Below, one piece after another: positions 38,961 to 50,104 of a stretch of 64,000 nucleotides of DNA (position 1 is its first letter; each line of letters starts with the position of its first letter). Source of the stretch: Brachypodius melanocephalos (Eukaryota; Chordata; Aves; Passeriformes; Pycnonotidae); contig VZSR01003803.1 of NCBI GenBank assembly GCA_013398615.1, forward strand, positions 7,349,475 to 7,413,474, read 5' to 3'. The position numbers and the translations under genes were made by a program. The notes under the pieces were generated by a model, which worked only from the letters and a program-made list of their open reading frames with translations, ran no database searches and was not told the DNA's origin.

Positions 38961-40784
38961 GACAGAACTCAATCTGTCCTTCATCAGCAACATGTTGGTG
39001 AACTAAAGAAGAAAAAGAAAATGAAGCAAAGGATTAAGGATGGGTTTTTTTTCTCTGTTGTGGAGCTTTAAGGGGTAGCTTATATGTGAAGTAGCTTATC
39101 ATTAGTGAACTTTTGCAGGATGCACCCATATTATTATATACTTTTTAATAGATGGTTATATTCAAATAACATGTTCTTGGCTGGGTGATTGACACAGGGG
39201 ACATTTGATTTCCAGAGAAAATAAACATAAAAGAGCACCATGCCATTGGAATTTCAGTTACTGAGGGTCTTTGCATTTTCCTCCTCTCCCTGCCAACACT
39301 GAGTGCATTCCAGTTAGATTTGACAGACTAGCAGGAGTCTCAGCAAAGCAATACTCTTACAGATTTCATGAAAATAGTGGCTGGGAAGAGAACATCCAGT
39401 AGATAAGAGAGGTGCTGGTTGAACCCACTCATATTCGTTCACCAGAGGCTGGCACAGGTACAAAGTGACCCAGCTGGCATCTAATGTCTTTTGCCTGGTG
39501 AGGATGTTATAGAACACAGGAGAAGGAACTAGGTGTGTTGTGGTTGGTGAAAAGAAGGAATGCAAAAGGACAGTGATTCAAACCTGTAAGAAACCCGCTT
39601 TTCTTTTCCTGTTTCTTTACCATCTCAATTTTCAGAGGTAAATTACCCTGGATTATTCAGGCCATAAAAGCTTTTGAGTCATCTTCAGTATTTAGCTGTG
39701 AAAGATGAGACAGTTCAGTTCAAATCACTCATCTGAAGACATGTTAAATAATTAACAGTATATAGTTTGCAATGCCATTTACCATCCCACGGGGTTGCTA
39801 GTCCTCTGACCTTGTAACAGCCTTATTTCATAAACAACGCTCCGCAGGACTGCACATTGACAAAACTCCTTAAAATAAGGAACTGTAATTCAATATCAGC
39901 CTAATCAATACATGTGGTGGAGCAGGTAGTTTGTGCTGGTTCTTTCGGGCCTCAAGTAAATAGAGTGAGTTGAACAATAGGGGAAACTGCAAAGGAAAGA
40001 AAGAGAATGTGGTGTACACCAGTGCCAAAGCTCGAACACATTCATACTATGTAGTAAACTAAGGTCACTGCCTTTGTTAAGAAAATCTTGGCAAATTGCA
40101 TCTGCTGTAGAGGTCAGGCAATTATGTTCACAAGGAAACACAAACTTGCACGTTATTTAATGTTTCCAGCCTCTGTAGTACAGTCCTACGTCAGTTTAAA
40201 TATACAACATCCCTGATGAGTAACAGATACTGCTGAACAAGTTGCTTTCCTCCAAGCTCAGTTCTAACAGTGGTAGAAACATTTACAGAAAATTTGGGTT
40301 TTCACTAAGAACAGCAACCCCTTTGAAAAGTAAAAATATTGAAAACAACTCAAAATAAAATTGACTGCTTTATTTTGCCTTTTTTCAAGTTTTCTATTGT
40401 ATGTGCGTTTTATTTCACTTCGTTTCCAGATTACTGTTAGTTTTTTATGTGTTTGTCATTTCATTTTTGGTTTCCTAGATGTAGTGCCTTCATCACTAAA
40501 CCAGCACACTAGAACTTGCAGCACAGGTCAGCTGCTCTACTCTCTGACTGGCCGAGTATCCTTTATCACAATATTTGTCAAATAGTGAAAAGATAAACTA
40601 GCAGATAATCACTAAATGTTACCGGTTGACATTAGCAGCAAACTAAAATGCCAGGTCATTCAGAAACTTGCAAAACTAAACACTTTTCCAGGAAACTAAA
40701 AATAAATTTAAAAACAAATCACTATTTTTTCTGCTTCCATCTTTATTTAGCTGAACTGCTAACTATAATGTGCAGCTGTTGGCT

Positions 40785-41640
40785 GAAAACGATCTTGGCA
40801 TCAGAACACTGGAAAGTGGCAAATATGGCACCATTTTTTAAAAGGTTCAAGGGAAAATGCTTATACCAGGCAAAATGTATATATAATTTTTTTTAAAAGA
40901 ATAGTTTTAGGTGACACTGGAATAAATAGGGTATACTGGAGAGGTCCAGCTCAGCTTTGGCAAAGGAAAATTGTACTTCACAGTTCTAGTAAGGATTTTG
41001 AAGTAGATAACAAGCATGTGAACAAGAAGTATTCATTTGATATAGCTTAACTGGAAAGCTTGTGCCCAAAGGCACTCAACAAGATCACTTGCTAGAGATG
41101 CTTAAAGAAATTAGACTCTGTGGGTAAGCGGGAAGCTCTTCACATTGCTTCAAAGGCAGAATAGAAGGGTAAGAGCAAATTATGAGTGAAAACTTGCAGG
41201 CAAAGAAGATTACCAGCTACTAGGTGATAGAAGAGCAGATGAAGTTCAATACAGACAGATATAAAATCCAGCATATACAAAAGAGTCCTTACTCTACCTA
41301 CAGTGATGGGACCTAAACTCAGTCTTAGTCCTTGGGAATGACATCCCAAGGTCAGAATAGACTGTGCTATAACACCATCTCAGTGCTCAGAAATACAAGT
41401 GCTCAGACAGCAAGCTGAATGCCAGCAAAGGAACAGAAAGCAAAGCAAAGACACATCATGCTGGCAGTGTCTAAAACCACCCCATCACCAAAAAAAAAAA
41501 AAAAAAATACAGGGAAGGGCAAAAAGGACTATCAAAGGAGAAATAAAAACCACTCTCCATACTCTCCACAGAGGAACAAGTTAAATAGACTAAGATTTTT
41601 TTCAGGCTAGGAAAGGAACATTTGAGAGAGAAACATGAAC
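40785..41640 (+). repeat. Degraded ancient LINE (CR1/L3-like) reverse-transcriptase fragment
   Basis: The piece around 40807-40855 translates as HWKVANMAPFFKRFKGK, matching the D/H-WKVANVTPIFKKG motif of CR1/L3 reverse transcriptases. It continues with blocks resembling GAGAGGTCCAGCTCAGCTTT (the GFxxGRS region), CAAGCATGTGAACAAG and CCAAAGGCACTC. At 41235-41445 come GCAGATGAAGTTCAATACAG (the MKFN-like region) and CTCAGTGCTCAGAAATACAA. After a poly-A interruption (41490-41507) there is a weak GACTAAG...CAGGCTAGGAAAGG block (FSLEKR-like). There are many stops and internal deletions, so it is old and inactive. Confidence 0.7.
41490..41507. repeat. Poly-A tract
   Basis: About 18 A, sitting inside the old LINE fragment. 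Confidence 0.9.
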
Positions 41641-44631
41641 AGAAATTGATGAATCTTCCAATCCAGGAGTTGGAGGACATCATGTCAAATGAGCACATGG
41701 CAAGGTAAATGCAGACAAGGAGGTCCTGATGTGAGACACAACTACAGAGCTATTTTAAATAGGATGTCATTCATGTTGTAATTTTAATTGGGTTCAGAAA
41801 GCAACTGGATAAATTAATTGAATAAACCTTTATTCAAGTTATTGAATGCAAATACTCCATTTATTGATGCTTAGCCAAAGATGGTTGGAGGCTGGGACAG
41901 CATTGTGAGGAAGGCTAGTGTTTGCTTATCTGGTCATAAAAATGATCACTAGGCATGATCACATACAGAATCAGTCTGATCTCAGCCACTCCAGACTTCA
42001 AATCTGTGCTGTTCATGAAATGAAATGAACAACTGCACTTTTTTTCACTTGCTCTGTTCATCTCAAACTGCTCTTAGTTTGGGGGTGAGCACCTGAGAAA
42101 TATATTTTGAAGGACTACAAAAAATTTCTTAAGATCTCATGTCTTCTGGTCTGCAAATGTCATTTGTTATAGTTATATTCATATAACAGCCATGAAAATG
42201 GAGCTTTCATGTGGTAGGTATCATTGGCTGCTGATGTAATAAAACAAACACTAATGAATGCTGACGGGATCTGTTTCTAGGTATTTCTGTCCCATAATGT
42301 TTCAAATGAAGCTTCCAAGCTCCTCTGTCGTCACTAAGCCCAAATTCATCCACAAAGCAAACAAACCCCTAGAAACTGCAAGCACTCATCTCTCAGAAGC
42401 ATCCCCCTACACAGTTCTGAGGCTGAGTTCATGGTGTTGCAGTCTGCATCTTCCAGAGATCAGCTCAGCCAAGACTTTCAGAATAAACTGGAATGTTATT
42501 TCCCTTGGATGAAATCTGTTGAAACTGATGGATACGTTGTTATTGGAAATCCCAATGGGGCTGGATTTTACTTCCAGTGCTAAACCCTTGAGAACACCAA
42601 ATGATTTAGTTGTAGTCGTGTAATCCCAAACTGGAGGCAGGGAATGGATGAACTAAGAACAGGATTGTCACCTCCAGGCACTAACAACTGACAGGTTAAA
42701 ATTTTCATTTAAGCAAAAAGCATGGAGAAAAATGTATTATTGCTCTGCACTAAAAATGAGCAGGTAGATTGAGCTGGGGGGAGAGTGGTGGTCGAGACTG
42801 ACACAGTCCTTGGTCTCTCATCTTGCCTCATGTTTTCATCCTTTATGCTCCCTGTTTCTCCTGATAAAGCTAACAATGACACACTTGTTTTGCTCTCTGC
42901 CACTGCTGAGGGCTCTATTTTTATTCACAATTAATATGGAGACCAAAACAAAGCAAAACTTATCTCTCACCCCCATTGTTTGTAAAGGGGCTGTTTAGTC
43001 TGAGGTCATAGGGCCTGTCTCTGGCCATGCAGCTTCCCAGCCTCCCCCAAAGTCAAGCCATGCTCAGGGCCTGCATGACTGCCAAGCAAAATTGCCTTGC
43101 GGGTTTACTTTATACACTACAATTTTTTTAAATCACCTGAGGTCTTCTAGATACTCCCTGCAGCTGTCTGTGCAGGTGTGTGGCAGGGCCTGAGTGGATG
43201 GTGGGGAGATAGCACTGTTTGTTGGACTGTCTGTCCCTGCCACTACCACCTTGGACCTTTTGGGCAAGAGGTCATTTTTTAAGTAAAGATGCCTTACACA
43301 GGCATTAGCAGCTCCTCTCCTGACCATGAGCTACTTTGGCAGGAATCAGACCACCTTGACTACCATGGACTTAATGAACCTGACTAAGAGGGATGCAGAT
43401 GGGTTAACTAATGATGATGCCTAAGAGCAACAGCTGATGCTTCTAAGAGTGCATTCCCTTGGGCACCAAAGGCTCAATGAATATGCCCCGAAGAATCCTA
43501 GTGCATGCACAGAAGCAGAGATCTCAGCACCATTATGATTTCAGAGATACTTCCGCTTTCTGTACTTCACTACAGAGTTCCCTTCAGTTCAGGTGTCCCA
43601 GCCTTCCTCACCTACGTGATCAGTTCTGAATGCAATAGAGGACATGGCAAACAGCTGTCAGAGTTCACCATGCAGGCAGGCAGCTTTGCCACTGCGCCAC
43701 CCTAGGGAGTCCTACAGCAATCTCAGAGGAATAACATTATTTTCTTTGAATATTTTTTAATGGTAAATTCCTAAACTGCTTACTTATCTAATTTACAAGA
43801 ACTGGTTGTATTCCAATTTTGCATACAAAGAAACAATAAAACCATCTTCATTTCAAAAGACCTTTTCATCAAATGCAGTTTTCATAGATTTGTTGAGCAT
43901 TAGTGTATCAAGGGAGTTTTCTGTGCCTGTGCCAACAGCCGCTTTTCCCTCAAAAACTAAATGTATTTGAAATATTTTAAACCCTCACTTTCTGCTTCAT
44001 TTGCTAAATAATTTCACATTTCTTCCAAAAGTTGATATTCTTTCATCAGATAGCAATCCATATTATTGCAACTTCCTGGAACAGTGGAATGCTATTGACA
44101 GAATGAATATTTGGGTACAGAGAGAATTTTATTTCTTGCTTCTTTCACTGCAAAAAAAAAGGGCTAAATTTACACATTTCTATCTAGCACATGTGTAGAT
44201 GCATTTCTTGCTTAAGCTGCCCAAACCAGGTTATGTTCTAACTAGTCCTCAGGGTTATTTTCTCCTACTTGCTTTTAGCATACCAACAGACAAAAATACA
44301 ACTGAAGGTCAGTTTTAACAAACTTCCATGCATTTGACTTTCCATGTATTCAGGCAACCCTTTGTCCATCACTAACAGATTCTAAAGGCATGCGAAAATA
44401 CACAAGGGAAATCTTATTAAAAGATGCTTATACTATTAACTGCTTGCAGCTGCCCTATTAAGAAACAACATTATCAGCCTCAGAAATTCTGAAGCTGGTT
44501 ACTAAAATGGTTACAGACTAAGCTCTCTATTTAGTTTGAGTATATATTTTATTTGAGCAAATGAAGTGAATAAGCATGTGTGCAAGTGATCAGACATGCT
44601 GATTTGTGTGTGATTACTCAAGTCAAATGTT

Positions 44632-44657
44632 TAATTTGCATAACTGAATGCAAATTA
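44632..44657. promoter_or_regulatory. Inverted pair of POU octamer motifs (candidate enhancer element)
   Basis: ATTTGCAT (44634-44641) and its reverse complement ATGCAAAT (44648-44655) lie within a 10-bp perfect inverted repeat with a 6-nt spacer. The octamer is the known binding site of POU factors. A regulatory role here is inference. Confidence 0.4.
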
Positions 44658-45224
44658 GGTACAGAACTGCAGGCTAATGTGAAGCATGCCATTTGGCGCC
44701 TGACAGTTCTAAAAATCAGGCTCAAACCCCCCATGCTTAGTATAACTAAATCAGAACAGTGGAATTCAGCACAGCAGATATCTATCATTTGATTCTGCTT
44801 ATAATTATTTACCATTAAGGCAGGATGACACGTAAACAAGCAGCAGAACCACAAGTCTGCTTCATTTTCTATCTCACCAAGAGAAACCACTGTTCTGAGC
44901 TTCCAGCATATTCTTTCTTATCTTATATTTTAAACAAAAATATCTGACAAAGGAAAAGCTACAACTATACAAAGATATGCAAGCACTCCCTTAGAGTGGC
45001 TGTTTGGTAGTTTTTTTGGAAGTGGAAGGTTTCCACTGTACATGGTCCTGAAATTATTTTTAGCTTTGTTTGTTTACAATCTGGAATGATATATTCAATG
45101 TGATTTGATGTTTCCTAGTATTCTTGATCCACTCTTTTCCAAGGGAAGCAGTGGAAAGTCTACAATGTAGTAAACTGAATGCAAGACATTGTATGAGGAA
45201 AATATTTGTAGTGAACAATCTGAC

Positions 45225-45290
45225 AGGGATTGGGAGCTGAACTGGATGATCTAATGGGCATTACATTGCTGGAGCCTAATGATTCATAGC
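45225..45290 (+). repeat. Diverged CR1 3' tail
   Basis: GGGAGCTGAACTGGATGATC, then a diverged block and TAATGATTCATAG, resembles the CR1 3' end (GGACTAGATGAYCT ... TGATTCTATG). Only the last 65 bp or so are present. Confidence 0.6.
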
Positions 45291-47302
45291 AGCAGAATGG
45301 CAAAATATCAATTCAATTGCTGTTTAAGACCACAGAGAATAGGGTTTTCTGGTGCATTTGAAATTCTGGCTTACTGTAATATACAAGAGACCACATAAAC
45401 TCTGCTCAGGATGTCTTTCTATGATGCTTATTGGTTTCTTATAAACTCAAAGGCTTGGGAGCTGAAATATAGTCAAGAGATCAAACAGTGGCTGAGGAAA
45501 CCCCATAGTCCAGCCTATGTATATACCCCAATTAGTTGCCTTATATTTGAAGACACAGTCTGGCTGAGATGGCTGCCAAACATGGAACTGCTACCTGCTT
45601 AAACTGGGAACTACAAACAAAGGTTTAAAAAAAAGACACCCTAAGCTCCTGCAACCTAGGAGGCAAAAGATCCAGAGTTAAAAAACACAACAGCCCTAAA
45701 AGCCCCAAATGGCATGATTTTGCATGCCCAATTAACGATTTATGAGTGACGGACATTGGCAACACTAAGGAACTGACTCATGAATGCTCTGCTTTCTCCA
45801 TCAAGCTAAAAAGAAGCAGAGGGAAATGTCAGAGCTGCCCTTTGGCTGTCTTCCCCACAGTGGGCAGAGCCCCCTGCCACCCCACTGTGTGGTGCATAGG
45901 GGACCAGGAGTGAGCAGCCCTGGGAAGTCATTGGTCCTGCAGCACACACATGGTGTTAAAGAACTGCCAATTCACTGTCTAGATGGAAACTGAGCTCTGT
46001 GCCTGTGCCTCAACCAGGTGATAACTCTGGCTGTGCAACCACTGGAGGAGCAAACATGAAAGAACTCTGCAGAAAGGAATTCTCACTTATCTGCTGGACA
46101 ATCTCAAGTCTCATGCACAAGTCTTCTGAGATAAAATCCAAACAGTGAAAACAGAAACAAGTTCTATTTATTCAAACATACTAAAAATATCTCTTACGAC
46201 CACTCTGCATCATGTGAAAACCTAGAAGAGAGGTGAGTATTGATCATATGAGATTCACTGGTAGAAGTTTTTTGAGAGAGCTGTGTGACCCTTAAACACA
46301 CATATTCACTGTGCATATGCATTTCTGGGAACACACTGTATATTAGCCTGCAAATCCCACTGCTTCACTCTAGGTGAAACAGAGCTAACATCAAGGACAA
46401 GGAATGTTTTTCAATGCCAATAGAGTAAGCAAGTCAGTTCCTGAAGGACCAAAATATTAACAACTGTGAGAGAAAGGCAGATATGGCAGGCAGTAGCTGA
46501 AATTAATGGAATCACAAATCATTATAAATCAACTAAGAATCTGACCCTCTGTCAATGCAAGTTCAATGGTAGGTTCATTAAGATCACTCCATATGTAAAT
46601 ATACATCATACTCAGCCTGGAGGTGGATCTGTCTCAATACAGCTTCCATCCATTATAGACCATTCTAGTTTTGCCTGTGTGGCTGCAGGGCTTTCTACCC
46701 ATCTGTGGTACCTCATCCAGCAACACACAGGACTAACAAAGTCAGTGCTCACCCTTCTTCCTCATAACATGAACACAATGAGACACCAAAATTCAATTCA
46801 GGAGCAGTTGCTTCAATTTTCTCAGACCCAGCATGGATATACTGATTCTCCTCCAGTAGAACATATCCGTATGAGTTCAGACTTAGAACAGCTCTTGAAG
46901 CCTGACACGTTGACATGTGTCGGCTCAGTCACGGCCACTCTGCACGTGTGTGTTTGCATGTGTGCACGCATTCACAGCCCCTCACAAACAGGGTATAACT
47001 CAATAATTGTAAACTAAGTTGTACTTCAGTGACAGGGGGTTATGCTAAGTCACATTTCCATGTATCTGTCAGGAACTGGGAATGTGCACATGGACTGTTA
47101 CCACTGGCAACCAGAAGAGCACAATTACTGAAGTTGTACTACTTGAGAGCCTAAATTCTCAAGAGATGCAGGCCATGGAAGAGGTGTTTGATGATATAAG
47201 TCAAATTTCCCTGTCTTGACAACTACTTTATTCCTTTTTCAGTGATACTACACAGGTCTTCAGCAGCTGCCAAATTTCAAGCACTGATTGTAACCTCACT
47301 AA

Positions 47303-47353
47303 GAGAAAAAAAAAACAAACAAACAAACAAAAAAAAACAAACAAAAAAACAAC
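47303..47353. repeat. A/AAAC simple repeat
   Basis: Poly-A broken by AAAC units over about 50 bp. Confidence 0.9.
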
Positions 47354-47919
47354 ACCAAAATTCTTTTGGCCAGGAACTGTTAACTGAAATAGCTCAATGA
47401 TTTCAGTGTACTTTGTTAGGATTTATAATCCCCAGGGTAAAACACAATCAGCATTTGCAATGCAATGTAAGTATACAAAAAAGCAAATAGAAATAGGAAA
47501 ATTCCTTCAGCCAAGAATTCTTCCAGGCTAGATCTGCTGATGTGCCAGCAGCAGCAGAGGCTTGCAGGCAAGAGGTTTGCAAAAGAACATGTAGGATGTC
47601 TGAACTCTTAGAGCAGGAAGAGACAGACAGCCTGGGAGACTTAACAGAGGAAGGGTACCCTTTCTGGCATTTTCAAACCTTATGTTTTGGGTCTGTAGGG
47701 AAACTATTCTGATTTAAACAATAACCACTACTGAAAACGGTCCCTGCTCCTCTCCTCCCACTTTTCCTTGTGCACTGGCATTTTTCTGGCCTCAGATGAG
47801 CTGGGTTGGAGATCTGAGCCAGCTGACGGCTCTGCTCCTTTCTGTAGGGCTAGTTTTCTGCTGATCTAGCTTTCTGAACACGTTTGCTGGTGGGGGCAGA
47901 ACACTCAGTGCCAGCAGAA

Positions 47920-47950
47920 GGGGAGTGGTGGGGGACAGGCAGGGGAAGGG
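47920..47950 (+). other. G-quadruplex motif
   Basis: Runs of 4, 5, 4 and 3 G with loops of 6, 7 and 2 nt. Confidence 0.65.
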
Positions 47951-48388
47951 AGAGAAGCAGAGCTCTCCTTGGCTGCAGCAGTTGAGTACTAAGTCCACGT
48001 TGCGCCATCTGAGTTAGCATTCCTGTCCCATACAGGAAGAACAATCAATTCAACTCCACATCTTAGGGCTTCAAATCTGATGTTTCTAGCAAACAGTTTG
48101 CTTTGTAACTAACTTGATTGTAAGTTACTCCCCATTGCTTACTTCAAGTCGAGCTGGCAGATGATGCTGCAACAGGACTGCATTTTGAACCTTTCTTTTC
48201 CCCAAGTCCTCACAAATGCAAACTGCTCCTGGTTGCATTTGTGCAAGCCCTCTGGGAACAGTGTTATAGGGAAGAGACCAGCCATGGATGCACATGTGGA
48301 TCCATGTGAGTGTTTTGGTCCTGGGCAGGTGGGCCCAGGCTTTGTTGACCCTCTGAGATAATCAGCATAGCCCAAATCACCACTGAGA

Positions 48389-48420
48389 GGGACAAGGAGG
48401 GGAGGGACACAGGGAAGGGG
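48389..48420 (+). other. G-quadruplex motif
   Basis: Runs of 3, 4, 3, 3 and 4 G with loops of 7, 1, 5 and 2 nt. One run is spare. Confidence 0.65.
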
Positions 48421-49976
48421 AGGCATGAGATCACAGGGCTAAGAGGGGCACTCAGGCATCCTGACTGGGGGCAACATGGCCTGGCCAAGGTGTCCAATGG
48501 CTTCAGTGCACACTGTGCATTCCCTTGAATGCACAGGAGCTGTGCTGTGGACCTGTCATCTCATGGCAACAGTGACCTCAGAAAGCAGCTGTATGGGGTC
48601 TTGCCCCCTCGGTTCAAGCACTGCTTTACACAGGTCCAAACATCACAGAAAGTGGGCCAAAATTAACCAAACCCAACCAGGCAGTAACCATCACTCAGCC
48701 CTTTCTCAATCTAACCCAGTGGATAGGCTTTCTAACTGAATTTCCATATATCTAATACAAAATAAATACAAATCTCCAGCTTCAGAAACATAAAGGCTGT
48801 AAGTGATGTAAGGCATCTGGAGCTGAGGTTTAATGTTGCTCTCTTCCCCTCTCTACCATGCTGTCCTGGTCTCACCCAACGTGCGCACAGTCACTTTGGG
48901 GGTGCCAAGACTATTCCATCAGTGCTGCATGGTGCATGTGGAGTGGTTTCAACTAAGAGAGCTAAGAGAACATAAATCATCCCTAACACAGCAGCTAACT
49001 AGGCCAGAGAGAGACAAACAACCTCAGTGAAGAACCACGTGAACAACTTTGTCTTATTTTGACACTCCAGGCTTGTGAGGTCTCCTCAGCTTCTGTTCAA
49101 CCCTCTTAGCTCAACAGACTTTACACGGAGCAAGTGGCACACCAGTGTCTACATAGCCAACAAATGTAAAATTAGAGAATTAAAAGGTCCCAAATCTCCA
49201 CTCTGCACCTTTATTCTCACTTTCTCAGACTGTAATACCACTTTTTGTTATCAACTGGTAATTTGCTGACCTCTCAATTCTTCCCAACAGCTGCAGCTGA
49301 CAGACTTTTTCTAACATTATTCCAGTGAAAGTTTAATGAGATCTTTACTAAATAACCTAATGAAATAAGGGTACCAATTAATCCCTTTGGGCTAAAGTCA
49401 GTTCCTCTTTATTTTTGTTCTCTAACAGAGACTGTAAAAGTCCCTCCTGCAGATGGTGGTCCTGTGGAACTTCATTGAGATTAACCCATAAGTTTCAACT
49501 CTGTGGTGGGGAGCTTGAAATTTTTCAGTCAGAAAGGATTTTCCATTGCAGAAATGATGGTTTGTTAAAAGCAATATGTTTTGTGGAAAGTATTTCCAAA
49601 GGAAAAAAATTTACAGAATTTCAGCACTATAGGAAATGAAAAAAAACAAACACACAAAAAACCCCCTTCCAAAATAAAATGAAGCCCAATGCCAAAATAT
49701 AAAAATTCACCATGACACAGAAATTCTGATTTTCAGCTGGTGTAGCAAAAATTTTCACCTATGCAAATAGCTTGACCTCCAGCTCTTGAGTACCTTCCCA
49801 ACAGGTGCTCAACAGCATCCCTTTTATGCAGCCTTGCAGAATTCCCAAACCCAGAAAGGGCTCTTCATGTAAAATCTGTCTGCATCTCATGTGCAAAGCA
49901 AGACACAGCATGCCACTCACTAATTTCAGGCTTCCTTGATAAGACGTTGCAATATTTGCTACACTTGCTCTTGACA

Positions 49977-50104
49977 AGGGCTGGCTGGATGGGGCTCTGA
50001 CCTTTCACTGCTCTAGTGGAAGGTGTCCCTGCCCATGGCAGGCAGATTGAAACTAGATTGTCTTTAGGGTCCTTTCCAACCCAACCCATTCTGTGATTCT
50101 GTGA
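49977..50104 (+). repeat. CR1 LINE 3' end
   Basis: GGCTGGATGGGGCTCTGA, then CTAGTGGAAGGTGTCCCTGC, CCATGGCAG, a TTGAAACTAGATTGTCTTTA block and CTTTCCAACCCAACCCATTC with the terminal TGTGATTCTGTGA repeat. Agreement with consensus is good, so it is a comparatively young copy. Confidence 0.92.

Larger units (their letters stand above)
30481..40784. other. MAML2 intron 1 sequence
   Basis: Non-coding DNA. It holds a T run (30888-30902), a TTCTC repeat (33242-33264), a TA microsatellite (34450-34471), an A/G tract (34728-34765) and a purine-rich stretch (about 38690-38960). A GC-richer patch sits at about 32935-33075. No gene, RNA or transposon body is recognised. Confidence 0.6.
41641..49976. other. 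MAML2 intron 1 sequence
   Basis: Non-coding DNA containing an inverted pair of octamer motifs (44632-44657), a CR1 tail (45225-45290), an A/AAAC-rich tract (47303-47353) and two G-quadruplex motifs (47920-47950 and 48389-48420). A 183-codon plus-strand frame (46466-47017) resembles nothing I know. No gene is recognised. Confidence 0.6.
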
